Shown here one piece after another: positions 1 to 10,294 of a stretch of DNA of 25,284 nucleotides; within the stretch, counting starts at the first letter, position 1; every line of letters starts with the position of its first letter. Origin of the DNA: Ophioceras dolichostomum (Eukaryota > Ascomycota > Sordariomycetes > Magnaporthales > Ophioceraceae); assembly GCA_003049485.1 (NCBI GenBank), contig PYST01000404.1, forward strand, positions 6,546-31,829. Reading direction: 5' to 3'. Both the position numbers and the translations under genes were made by a program. The notes under the pieces are model-generated. The model worked only from the letters and a program-made list of their open reading frames with translations, had not been told where the DNA came from and ran no database searches.

Positions 1-14
1 GGGGGGGGGGGGGG
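1..14. other. Run of 14 G at window edge
   Basis: The window begins with 14 consecutive G and then becomes ordinary complex sequence. Its position at the very first base suggests a contig end or a sequencing artefact rather than a biological element. The gene that follows is already truncated on this side. Confidence 0.6.
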
Positions 15-117
15 AAGGCATGCCGGTGAACACGAACGAATGAAGCGCTGACTAGTGTTTCTGCTTGATGCTGTGTGCCGCGACGGCGGTTCCTGCATGC
101 ACCTTGCGCACATGTAG

Positions 118-1294
118 TCTCGAGTTGGGCGCCGGAGGCGGCCTCGTCTCGCTCGCACTGGCGCGTGGCTTTTCGGCTCTAAAAAGCAAAAGCAGCAGCA
201 GTCCAACAGAGAACCCTCATCCTCCCCGCTTGCTCGTCACGGACCAACAGGAAATGCTGTCGCTCATGAAGCACAACATCGCCCTGAACGGGGTCGAGCG
301 TCTGGCGAAAGCCATGGTCTTGAATTGGTAATTCGTCTCTCATCCATCCATCCATCCCCGCCCCCAGATTTGCCAGAACAGGCAGGACAGCAAGCCAGCC
401 AGGGGAAGGAAAGAGTTCATCAAACTAGACACGCGCTCTCTCTGTGTGCTCACTTCGTGTATCTCTTGTCCTCGGTGTCGCTGCCTACCTAACCCAGTGG
501 TTCACGACTGCAGCGGCAGCGGCAGCGGCAGGCACCACACCGACCTCCTTTCTTATTTGTCCTTCTTCGTGGATCGTAGTCCGGAAATGGGTGGATCGAT
601 GGACGGACAGACGGACGGACAGACTGGTAGTGGGAAGAAGATTGGACGGAAACCCCCGTCATCCAAGTCTGTCTGTCTGGACGCATGTCTGTCCGCCTTT
701 CTGTCCGCCTTTCTGTCCGCGCCTGTCCGTCCGCCTGTCTTGTCCGTGTCCTACCAACCGGATCCTTCTCAACAAGCCTTCATTCGTTGCACAACCGTTT
801 CCCCTCCATTTTCTAGCGCACCCCTTTAGTCTATTACCCTCGTAAAACTGACGCCTCCACCCCGTCTCTCCCCCTCTTTTCGTTCTACTTGCAGGGGCGA
901 GGCGCTACCTCCGGAGGTGGTCGAGCTAAGACCGGACGTGATCCTGGCGGCGGACTGCGTCTACTTCGAGCCGGCCTTCCCCCTCCTGCTGGCCACCATG
1001 TCGGAGCTCATGTCCCTCTGCCCGACAGCGTCCATCTACTTCTGCTTCAAGAAGAGGCGTCGGGCTGACATGCAGTTCCTGAAGAAGGCCAAGAAGACGT
1101 TCTGCGTCACCGAGATGTTCGACCAGGATCGCCCAGTCTTCAGCCGCGAGGGCCTGTTCCTTTACTTGATCACGAGCAAAAACCACCCGTCGTCATCAAC
1201 TTCAACTTCAAACCCGCAACAGGAGCAGCCGCAGCAGCAGTCACAGCAGCAAAAACGCGACCGCCCAGTGAAGAGCGAGGATGGTGACAGCTGA
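118..1294 (+). CDS. EFM6: Protein-lysine N-methyltransferase EFM6-like, 5'-truncated
   Basis: This is the C-terminal part (about 200 residues) of a class I SAM-dependent methyltransferase of the METTL21/Methyltransf_16 family. Visible exons are 118-327 and 895-1294; joining them completes the Trp codon in N-W-G-E-A-L. An acceptor TAG at 115-117 precedes the first visible codons, so earlier exons lie off the window, although the frame is open back to 65. SAM-binding motif I reads LELGAGGGLVSLALARG. An acidic D-Q segment follows, then LAADCVYFEPAFPLL, the post-II motif typical of Efm6, and FKKRRRADMQF. In yeast, Efm6 methylates eEF1A at a single lysine in the cytosol. That substrate is inferred here from family resemblance. 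A Ser/Gln-rich tail (residues after YLITSK) is an added low-complexity extension. The intron of 567 nt is unusually long for this kind of fungus. A different METTL21-family member is the main alternative. Confidence 0.85.
341..357. repeat. (CATC)n microsatellite in EFM6 intron
   Basis: Four CATC units plus one base lie just inside the 5' end of the EFM6 intron. It is a simple repeat with no evident function. Confidence 0.8.
599..748. repeat. GGAC/GACA repeats forming an inverted pair in EFM6 intron
   Basis: A G/A-rich arm of GGACGGACAGAC-type units (601-624) is followed by C/T-rich units of the complementary type, including tandem CTTTCTGTCCGC units (about 685-720) and an arm at 721-747. Seventeen bases at the start of the right arm match the reverse complement of the left arm at 15 positions. 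The intron RNA could fold into a long hairpin that brings its two ends closer together. The repeats are seen in the sequence; the folding is inferred. Confidence 0.65.
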
Positions 1295-4019
1295 CAACGG
1301 AGGGAAGACCTTGCTTTGGTCCGGGCTTAACTTGAAGTCATCCATTCGTTTCCCTTTGGCTTTCGTGTCGCTCTGATATGAGAACTGGAGGGATGTGGAG
1401 GGTGCGACAGAGGTCTAGAAGTTGGACAGCCTTGGTTACGACATACGAGGCCCTGCTGTGAATGAAATCTCGACCGAAAATCTCGATCGAATGAAGATTT
1501 GATGATCGTGCACGTTGTTTCTTTCAACTTTGTTGCTCCTGTGATGGTTGTGGTGATGAATCTGATGAGGACGGCAAAACGCACGACTCATTCGCGCCTC
1601 CGCTGTGCCAACCCGCTGCCCGCCCCCTCCCGCGCCCCTCCTCACATTGCCGACCGACCCGGAAGTGCATGCATGAGCACGACGTGACATGGCAGGCTCT
1701 CATCGAACGCACCAACCAACCAACAGAGAAACAAGACGGCGGGAAGGAAAGAGAAGAAGAGAACAAAAGAAAAATCGCAAGATCGGGGACAGGTTCACAC
1801 ACACATTCAGTCATCAGTCAGTTCACCACAGATGCACGTAGGCATCTTTCGGCACTCGGAAGACTATTCGAAACATCGTTGCGTGATGCCCGCTGGTCGC
1901 GGCCTAGGGAGGGTCGTTTGTCCTCGCCGAGCCGCCGAGTAAAAAAGGGGGAAAGGAGGAGGGGTGAAAGAGAGCGGCGCGGGTGTGGGTGTGGGAGGAC
2001 AGTCAATTCAGCCAGGCAGCCTTTTCGACCGACCGTCAGTCCGTCACCTTAGGAAGCGTGATTTTGTTCTGTTGTGTCTGGTCTGTCCCATTTTCTTCGT
2101 TTTGACGCAGTGAAGCTCGACCTGCAAAGGCGGCCTCGCCATCATCATCAATCATCAGGTCAAAAAAAAAAGTTGCACGAGTTTGATGACAGCATGAACC
2201 AATGAGCCACCAATCTTCGTCCGTCACAAAAACAAGCATCGTCGATCCCTTTCAATTACCACAGTATTTTGTTTCTTGTTTCAACATCACGTCCCCCCGA
2301 TCCCGGATGCTCCTGGACAGACGATCAGGGGAACCATCCCGGGTTTGGAGGGAGGAACGAAAAGGGAAAAGAAGTGTGAGTGGACTCTGGACTGGTCGTC
2401 ACATGAAGAAGCACCAGCCGGAAGAAACTGGGCAAGGTCAGACGACTTCCAGGTACGCGCATTCATTCATTGGCCCCGGAAAAGAGAAAAAGCGGAGGGA
2501 ACCGTCGGGGAGGATGCCCTGGGAGGAAAAATATGAGGGAATAAAAAATAATACAGTAAATAGTGAAAAAGAAAACACCCGCTGGTTTGGTGTGCCACTG
2601 TGTCTGTGCCCGTGCCTGGTGCCTTGTACCTTGCAGCTCTGCAAGGGACATCACCCGGCTTGTCGCGCCCCACTGCGCCCAGTCAGCTTTTCCCTACCCC
2701 TTTCCGGCTCGGCTGGGGTGGCCGTTGGTTGTTCTCTTTGGAATTCCCCCGAACCGATCGTGCAGTTCTTTTTTTCCTTTAGGAGGGCACCATCCTATCG
2801 TCAGCACATTTCTACCCGGCCCGCTCGCTGACTGCACTCTTTTTTGTTCCTGTTACTGGGGGGCGGGAGGGGGGCGGCTGGAAGTGGAGGGTGTTTGCTG
2901 CGCCGGTCAAAACGTGGTAAAATGTTTTTTCTCGTTTGTTTCGAGGAACCTCTTGTCGGGCCATCCCCACTTGGTCCATGGGAGGGTTCGTCCAATCATG
3001 ATGGGATGGAAGCAGGCTCAGCGAGGGAAACATGGGTCGAACGGGTGGAATCCCGGATCCCCCCCTCCCTCCTTGGCTTCCTCGTCGAGCTGACGGGGTC
3101 CTTTTTTTTCTTGTCGTGGAGCGTGCGTCGTGCGTCGTGCATCGTGCAGTCGTGCGCGAACACACATGCCTGGCCTGCGCTCTTGGCCTCCACATTCACG
3201 CCCGCCTCGCCTCGCTGGCACCACTCCCTTGCTCCCCTGGTCCCTCTCCCCCGGGCCCTCCCTCCCCTTTGTGCCCACTTTCAACCGGATGTTTCTTTTT
3301 CTTCTTCACTCTTCTCCCTCCTCTTGGTGAGTCTTTCCTTCTCAGCCCACTTCCGGTCCCTCTTTTTCGGTGTTTGTCCAGCCCTCAGCTTTTTCACTCA
3401 TTTGTGGCCCCTTGACTCTCTTTTTAAAATATCTCTCTTCGACCGTTCTCATCTTGTGGATCTTCCCTCTCCCTCTCTTTTCCAACTCCGGCCAAGAGAA
3501 CAACACTCCCTTCTTTCCTCGTTTTGTTCCAGTAACAAACCCAAACATTCATTCAGTACTTTGCGCTTTTGAGAGCCGGGCTCGCTATCAACATACTCAA
3601 GCAAGCTGCAAAATCTCATTCCACATTCCTTTCTTCTCTACCCTAGCCAAACCAGGTTAACCCCTTGTTCTTGTTGTCCTTAACTTGTCGACACAAGTTC
3701 CCCCCATTCTTGTGGCAGTGCTAGACTAAAAGAATCAAGAGCTGGAAATCCTCATTTCGCTGGATACACTTGGAAACACACCAAAAGACGCCACAACGGC
3801 AGCTGGATCCCCTCCCGCGCCTCGTCCCAACGACCCAAGGAACGGACTGGAATCCCCCTAAGACCCAAACAGAACCAAGACAGACAGTCTCTACCACCAG
3901 CTTCGTATTTTAGGGTTATTCCCTTTCGTGCCACTGAGTTGAAGCCACGAGCTCGTCGTCGAACTCCTTTTCTTCTTCTTCCCCTTCGATCTTTTGTTCT
4001 TCTTTTGAACGCCATCACG
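1295..4019. other. 2.7 kb gene-free region upstream of the DPBB gene
   Basis: No ORF here resembles a known protein, and the longest ones are pyrimidine- or purine-strand translations of low-complexity DNA. The first part is the EFM6 3' flank. From about 3160 to 3530 the plus strand is strongly CT-rich, a common trait of strong fungal promoters. An AT-rich TTTTTAAAATATC at 3421-3433 is a possible TATA-like element, about 590 bases before the ATG of the next gene. A short imperfect tandem repeat of GTCGTGC units lies at 3121-3160. The length suggests a large promoter or a missed non-coding transcript. Confidence 0.55.
3121..3160. repeat. Tandem GTCGTGC-type repeat
   Basis: About four imperfect copies of a 7-8 base GTCGTGC-like unit occur in the promoter-side region of the DPBB gene. 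It may be slippage-derived; no function is evident. Confidence 0.5.
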
Positions 4020-5009
4020 ATGAAGTCCACGATCATTTTCTCGGCCGCCGCGCTGGTCTCCGCGGCCGTTGCGCAGCCCCACGGCCACGGCCACAACCAC
4101 TTCCACGCGCGTCATGACGCCCACAACGTCCGCCGCTCCTCGCACGAGCACCTCCACCACGAGAGGGCCCACGAGGACGCGCTCCTGAAGCGCGGCCTCG
4201 TCACCGAATGGGTAACCGAGTACGTGACCGAGACCGTCACCGAGTTCATCGACGTGACCGAGACCAGCTGGATCACCACCGGAGGCGCCAAGACCCCCTC
4301 CTCGGCGTCGTCCAAGACCACCGTCCCCGGCCAGTTCTTCGAGGGCGCGTCCTCGTCTTCGACCAAGCCTGCGGCGGCCGCCCCGGCTACGTCAGTGTAT
4401 GTAGAGAGCTCCCGGCCCGCCGTCCAGCCCATCACTCTCCCTCCCACTTCCCCTCCCCCCCTTGACCCAACAGCAACACCAACTCATACTGCTCCTCGCA
4501 CGATTCAAAGCCCCGTGGAATCCCACACGCCGGTCCAAGACTCCCCCACCACTGAGGTGAAGCAACCCCCGCCCACGACGACCTCCACCACGCCAGAGTA
4601 CGTCGCGCCGCCCGCGTCGACGCCCTCGGCCGCCAAGCCGACCACCAACAGCGACTCCGGCTCCAGCTCGGGCAGCGGCAGCAACGGCGGCCAGTCGTTC
4701 ACGGGCGAGGTGACGCACTACACGGTCGGGCTCGGCTCGTGCGGCATCGAGGACGGCGGCAAGGACCGGTCCGAGTACATCGTCGCGCTGTCGCACGAGC
4801 TCATGACCAGCAGCACCTGGCCCGACGCGAAGTGCGGCAAGACCGTCACCTTCTCGTTCAACGGCAAGTCCATCACCGCGCCCGTCCACGACAAGTGCCC
4901 CGGATGCACCGCGAACCAGATCGACGTCAGCGAGAAGCTCTTCCTGGACCTCATCGGCGACCTCGGCATCGGGAGGCAGCATGGCGTCTCCTGGACCCTG
5001 TCGAACTAA
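4020..5009 (+). CDS. Secreted protein with RlpA-like double-psi beta-barrel domain
   Basis: One exon, 329 residues. The chosen ATG gives a clean signal peptide (residues 1-18, cleavage after AVA). Residues 19-54 are rich in His, Arg and Glu, ending in a Lys-Arg pair (57-58) that fits a Kex2 processing site. After it comes VTEWVTEYVTETVTEF, a Val-Thr-Glu repeat seen in many fungal wall proteins, then a long Ser/Thr/Pro linker (about 90-223) likely to be O-glycosylated. The last 106 residues (224-329) are a double-psi beta-barrel with four cysteines and the signature VHDKCPGC followed by IDVSEKLF. The expansin HFD motif is not seen, so wall loosening is not implied. Fungal relatives are annotated as Asp f 7-like, barwin/expansin-like or papain-inhibitor-like proteins. 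A GTATGT donor and CAG acceptor inside the linker were tested and rejected because splicing breaks the frame. The ORF is sure; the function is not known. Confidence 0.88.
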   Translation: MKSTIIFSAAALVSAAVAQPHGHGHNHFHARHDAHNVRRSSHEHLHHERAHEDALLKRGLVTEWVTEYVTETVTEFIDVTETSWITTGGAKTPSSASSKTTVPGQFFEGASSSSTKPAAAAPATSVYVESSRPAVQPITLPPTSPPPLDPTATPTHTAPRTIQSPVESHTPVQDSPTTEVKQPPPTTTSTTPEYVAPPASTPSAAKPTTNSDSGSSSGSGSNGGQSFTGEVTHYTVGLGSCGIEDGGKDRSEYIVALSHELMTSSTWPDAKCGKTVTFSFNGKSITAPVHDKCPGCTANQIDVSEKLFLDLIGDLGIGRQHGVSWTLSN

Positions 5010-6469
5010 GAAGGAGAGAGAGTGCTTGCTTGTGTGCCTTTCTTGCATCGCTTTCCTCTTCTTCGTTCGCCGGGGAGACCACGCGGTTTCGATTCGTCGC
5101 GCGTCGTCGTCGTTCCTGGTTTCATCTCGCTTCCATCTTGTTCCAACCTACCACCTACCTTGCTTGCGCCAAAGCCTCGCGACAAGAACCTCGACAGTCG
5201 GTCAGTCAGTTGGCACCGGCTTTTTGGACGAATTTCCTTTGGGCGTCAGACGGTCAAAAACAATCGAAAAAGAAAAACAGAAATTTTTCGGGATCCTAGG
5301 TTTTTGCTTTTACCCCTCCTTTTCTCTGTTCGGCAAAATCTCAGACGGCGATTTGGGTTTGGCGAGTGTCGTTCTGTACGTCGCTCAACTGACCCAATCA
5401 CATGTGTGGGTGATTTTCCCCGCGGGTTTGGTGCAAGATGATACATAGATACCCTTCGCATGGTCTGGGCGGACGGACAGCTGCTTGGTAGGAACACCGG
5501 AACGGGAACGGCGTCGATACCAGATTTTGTAACCCTCATCCCGGATTAGGGATTTCGGGTGGTCACACATCTTTTTCTCTTCTTCGCCATAGGCTACTTT
5601 TTTTTTCAATTCTTCAGGACGACGATATTGGGGATTTTTATTTTGTGGATGGGAAAATATGGCCGAGAGAGGAGAGGAAGAGAGAGATCTTTTGATCTCC
5701 TCATCTTATTCTCCCTGAAAACCTCGAGCTCTGGGGCGGAAAAGTCCAATGACCCCATATAGACTCTGCTTCTAATGTATATACCCTAGGGCTTTTTAAC
5801 AATTTCCCCCCCCCTTTCTCTGGATAAACGGACAGACAGACAAATGGACAGACAGGCAGTCAATCTGGACGACTCTTGGCCTGGAGAATGAAACGACATG
5901 ACCAACCATCCATCCACCCATCCCCTTCTCCTTACCAAATGTGGCGTGTACGCAAGCTCGTTTCGTCCTTCCAGCTTGTATTGTGTTGGGGCCAAAGGGA
6001 CGGAAGGATTCAGCATTAAGGAGTGGTGGGTGGTCGATTGGGGTGGAAGGGAGCGAGACTCGCCCCCATCGAGCAGCTAGCGAAAGTTGCACAGCTCGAA
6101 CCACACACGGCCGAACGACCCTTCCCTATGAGCCCCTTTCGTCGTTCAAGAGGAGGAAGTCATGCCAACGGCCTGGTGTTAAGGGGCGATCTCACGTGCA
6201 AGTAATATGTGCCACTCAGGGAGCAGGTCATCCAACCTTTGGTAGTCCACGCAGGTGTCGCCCTCTGCTATTGCATAGTAGGGATGCAGAACTAACTCCC
6301 TACCTACCAACCAACCTAGGGAAAGAGGGACATGAGTGCTAGGAATGCCATAGATATACCTAGGGACCGAGCTACAAATCCAATCGTCTCTTCGAAACTG
6401 CCTGATCGTAATAATGCATACCACAGAAGAAAGAGAGTGGCTGAAAAAGCAACCCATTTTCCCCCCTAA
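5010..6469. other. Convergent intergenic region (DPBB gene / CCZ1)
   Basis: This 1.46 kb holds the 3' flanks of the DPBB gene (+) and CCZ1 (-). I see no protein-like ORF. It contains GACA-type microsatellite DNA (5829-5855), a CATC-type tract (5906-5923) and TACC/AACC repeats near 6300-6318. T-rich and A/T-rich stretches at 5595-5645 and 5760-5805 are plausible transcript-end regions. Confidence 0.5.
5829..5855. repeat. (GACA)n microsatellite
   Basis: Imperfect GACA units in two blocks lie in the convergent intergenic region. They are similar in composition to the repeats in the EFM6 intron. Confidence 0.6.
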
Positions 6470-9285
6470 TCACCGATTCAGACTCAACAACCCCTCGATA
6501 TACTTCCGCGTGTCAACACCGATCCCTTGCGCAAGCCTGCTCGCTCCCTCCGCCCAACCGGCCCCTCCTCGTCCTCCCCCTTCATCACTGCCACCACCAC
6601 CACTCCCGACCCCAGCATACGACGCGCTGACGCTCCTAAGCGCTCCAGCAACGCCGCCGCCACCGCCACCACCGCCATGATCACTCGCCTTGCGCACGAG
6701 GAAGATCTCCTTGCTGACTACCAGTTGCTGCTGCATCCAGGTTTTCGCCACCTGTCCATCGTCCGAACCCCCTCCCCCGCCGCCGAACCCATCGCTGAAC
6801 CTGTCGACATCGTCCTCGCCATTGTCCAACTCCGGCCGATCGTCCCCGCCGCCGTCGGCGAGCGCCGGCTCGCGCCTCGTGACGCGGTTCCACACCACCC
6901 ACCACCCGCGGCTAGTCTTGCACGTGCGCTCTAGCTCTGACGCGTCAGTCCGCGTGGCGAGGAACATGTTGAGCATCTGCGAGTGCGTGTTCAGCGCCTC
7001 GACGCGGGTCCATACCGGCTTCTGCAACGACGAGGACGTTACACCGACACCGACAACACCGGCGGGGACACCAGCGATGGCTAGGCCTCCCGGATCCGGG
7101 ATAGACGGGAGAGTGGAGTGTATCGTAAGCGCCTCCGGGTCCCACACGAGGTCGAACACCTCGGCGGCCGCGGGTCCCACGTCCGGCCTGCCGGGGCGAT
7201 AGGCCGTCGAGGTGGCGAGGGGCCGCCGAAGCGGGGCGAGCTGGTGGTGCAGCGACTTGTAGAGGCCGTCGAACGCGAGGGAGTCGGTGCCGAGGCGGAA
7301 CAGGAACGTGAAGATGAACGGCCGGTTGACGTAGACGACCACGCGCAGCTTTTTGGCCTTGTAGTTATCTTGGCTGTCGAAGAGCGGTGGCCGGTTGGAG
7401 TTGGACCCAAGCTCCGCCGCCGCCGCCGCCGCCGCCGCACCATCTTCTTCAGGCTTGGGTGGCGTCGCCGGGGTCCCGACCGTCGCTGCCGTGGCGGCCT
7501 CCCTGGCGAGGCTACTGCTGCGTCGGCTGCCGAGGGCTCTCCTGATTGGAGAATCAGAATTGGTGGCACCGCTGCTGGCTTCCAGCTCGACGACCACGGT
7601 CCTGACCATTGTGCGGACGTTGCGATCCCCTTCGTCGGCCTTGTCTGAGCCCGTGCCTGGCGTCTCGTCGTCACTGATCGTGGCCGGCTCCTCCACGTCG
7701 CCCAGTAGGCCGATGATGTACCGGCCAGCGGAGCCGTCTGGAGATGCTGCGGAGGCGCGTCGAGACCGGCGACCACTGCGAACGGGTGGAGCGTTGTTGG
7801 TCTGGTCTTCAGAGCCGTTTGAAGGCGAGCCGCCGATGGACCAGTACTTGCCGTAGCCGAGCTTGAGATAGTCGACGAAATTGTTCATGCCCGTGCCTTC
7901 GGAATCACGTTCGGTGGCGGGTCGAACGCTTTCGGCCTGAGTGGCAGGGGACTGCGTTTTCTTGGGGCTTGTCGTGCCCTGAGTGGTAGTGGGAGTTGTC
8001 GACGGTGGAGGCGGCTGCTTGGCTCTCCGGGCCAGCTCAGTCACGGGCGTAGGGGGAAGCATGATCGGCTCCTGCGGCGGTTCCTGCGGCGGCAGGTTGC
8101 CCGAGCTGGGCTTCCTCCGGACCCTGGCGCGGCGCGTCGAGGATGGGTTGTCGCGCACCCCGTACGCAACATCCCCCCAGGAGTAAATGTCTTCCATCCA
8201 GTTCGTGATGTCGCGCAGAGACCGCCTTGATACCGCGCCGGTGCCCAAGAATATGGCTCCGTCCTCAGCGCCAGGCTCGGCTCCCGTTCCTAGCCAGCTG
8301 TCCTGAGGGCTCGATGAGTTTGAACCTGAACCGACTTCAGGGGCTGCGTCGGGGTCGCAGGTCCCAAATTTGGACACGACGAGGTCGACCAGGCCCTCGA
8401 TCCTGCCCACGAGGCCCTCCAGCACCTCGCGTTCGCCGCTGCCCCGCTCCTCTTCGCCGACACCAACGCCGAGCTCCCCTGAGGCGGCCACTCGGATGCC
8501 GCCAAAGACGTTTGCAATCGGGTTGCCGTGGAGCATCACATTCCAGGTCGACAGGACGGCGTCCCAGTAGCGGGTGAGCAGGGCAACGAACTTGCTCCTA
8601 TTGATGCGTATGAAGAGGGAGGTGAGCGAAGCTTCGTGATGCAGTAGAAAGCCGGCGTGGGCCTTCAGGAGATCCTGGAGTAGCAGGGCCGCTGGCTTCA
8701 CCTCCCTGGATGAGTAGTCGACGCCATTTTCCGTCGCTGTGGCAGCTGTCGAGCCTGCTCCAGAGCTGCTGGTAGATGGCGCCTTGGCTTTTGGCGGAGA
8801 GCTTGGAAGCCTTGTGAGATCGACTGACTGTTTGTTCGTGATACGACGTCATTGAATGTTGTGAGCTGCAGACCAAGCAATCATGGATCGAATGAAAGCA
8901 AAACGGACTCCGCTTCGCAAGGGAGCCAACTCACGGCAAGAATCCACCATCCCGGTTCCAGCTCGTGCAGCACGACGCGGGACTTCTCAGTCTCAACCGT
9001 GTCGACGGGCTGGTCTCCTGAGAAGCTCCGGCTGAAGTCGACCATGCCCTGGGCCAGGCCGATCTGCCGTAGGCGCTTGTTACGCTCCTCCTGCGGCGTG
9101 GCGTCTAGCGGGCGACTCTTCGTCCTACGCCGACGCCGGCCGCTGTGGCTCTGTGTGGCGACGGAGGCATAGTAGACAATCTGGTCATCTATCGTGTCGT
9201 CCGTCATGCCCAAACTCGGGTTGTAGATAGCCAGGAACCCCAGTTGCGCCGGGACCACGCTCGGCGATGCTGCTGGCGAAGTCAT
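6470..9285 (-). CDS. CCZ1: Vacuolar fusion protein CCZ1
   Basis: Two exons, 9285-8935 and 8827-6470, encode about 902 residues. The GTGAGT donor and CAG acceptor at 8830-8828 join WWILA to SVDLTRLP in frame, as in other fungal CCZ1 proteins. CCZ1 pairs with MON1 as the exchange factor for the Rab7-type GTPase Ypt7, which drives late endosome and autophagosome fusion with the vacuole. The N-terminal longin domain spans roughly residues 10-145 (FLAIYNPSL, DDQIVYYAS, GWWILASVDLTRLP). Next come YSSREVKPAALLLQDLLKAH and LLHGNPIANVF with GELGVGVGEEE. A long disordered middle carries Ser/Pro/Arg-rich sequence and a poly-Ala run from GCC triplets (about 7418-7438). A second longin-like part begins near LRVVVYVNRPFIFTFLF. 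The end, DTRKYIEGLLSLNR, is the family C-terminus. A Gly-rich insert (GGGG blocks) precedes it. The 5' end is divergent from the CMD-family gene, with a 1 kb shared upstream region. Confidence 0.93.
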
Positions 9286-10294
9286 CGTGAGGTGATGATT
9301 GAGGACCGCCTCCTCTTGAAGAAACGGAGAGCCTCAAGTCGGCAAGAAGAGGAAGAAAAATGAGAAAAATAATTACTCTCCCTCCGGAGACTGGGCTCAG
9401 GAGAAAGAGCCTCTCAGTAATCGAAGAAGAACTCCGAAGAACTACACCGGGGGGAACAAGCTTCATTTATAGATGGCATGCATCCTGTGAACCGTCCTCG
9501 TGGGCATACGGGTTGATGATGAGTGCTGAGTGGTGGTCCTTGTTCGTACGGACGTGCATGCCTTGAAGAACATGGGCTTTACTCAGTTGGTGGTGGGTGG
9601 AGGAATCCAACGTATCTGGATCTTTTGGTCCGGCGAGTCTTTGCATGAGCTCTGCGATCCTAATTGAGGCGAGGCAGCTTCGACTCACATAGATGAAGAA
9701 GCTACATGTGCCTAGGAGGGGGAGCTCTGTAGCTTGGAGCTTCCGCCTCATAATATGGTCTGGTGTTTGTTAAATCACGGTGTGTTAGGACCTTCCTCAC
9801 GGATTATGCACCCCTGTGCCTTTCGAGTTTCGATCGGTTCCTACACTTGCTGACGTCACGTTGCGCGCATACTGCTACCAATCTTCAGTGCGCGCGACAC
9901 CTTGTAGACGACCAGAAGGCACATTCCCCCTGTAAGCCGGCAAGCTCCTCCGGTTGATGGTCAACGGCATCGGTCCAAAGACTCCGGGTGCCTGATTGAC
10001 TGCCGACCACCAGGGATCTGGGGGATCGATTCAGTGCGGGGGCGGGGGATAGGGATCTTCGAATATCACTCGAATCTCTAAGTCTTTATAGCCGAGAGAA
10101 TCCGATGTCGTTGCCTCAAGTCTCGCGAGATCGGAATATGTAGAGACTGGAATATAGTTGGTTTAAACAAGAACAAGAGTCACAAGTCGAATAGTATCAA
10201 GCATCGATATCAGAACTCCCGAGACAAGCTTCTCACCTGCGATATCTCCAATCAACCTGCACATCCGCCAAGCTCAGCATCTCGCTTTTACACC
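9286..10294. promoter_or_regulatory. Divergent promoter region, CCZ1 (-) and CMD-family gene (+)
   Basis: About 1 kb separates the two start codons, so both promoters must lie here. No protein-like ORF was found. A perfect 10-base palindrome TCTCGCGAGA at 10121-10130 lies 165 bases before the plus-strand ATG. No clear TATA box was identified. Confidence 0.55.
10121..10130. promoter_or_regulatory. Palindrome TCTCGCGAGA
   Basis: This is a perfect 10-base inverted repeat upstream of the CMD-family gene. The same palindrome is a known core-promoter element in animals. Its role in fungi is not established, so a regulatory function here is only inferred. Confidence 0.35.

Noticed and set aside
2202..2831. 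209-codon plus-strand ORF
   Set aside because: It shows no domain, changes composition abruptly along its length and has no splice or family support.
2844..3572. 242-codon plus-strand ORF
   Set aside because: It runs through a CT-rich tract and translates as Ser/Leu/Phe/Pro-rich low complexity, with no domain and no signal of coding bias. It is probably promoter DNA.
4397..4473. Candidate intron with GTATGT donor and CAG acceptor inside the DPBB gene linker
   Set aside because: Its length of 77 nt shifts the frame and meets a stop before the barrel domain; the unspliced frame is open throughout.
4392..5048. 218-codon minus-strand ORF opposite the DPBB gene
   Set aside because: It is a mirror of the GC-rich coding frame; the plus-strand frame has a signal peptide and a recognised domain.
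7081..7776. 231-codon minus-strand ORF overlapping CCZ1
   Set aside because: It is in another frame of the CCZ1 coding sequence, with Arg/Ser/Pro-rich composition typical of a shadow frame.
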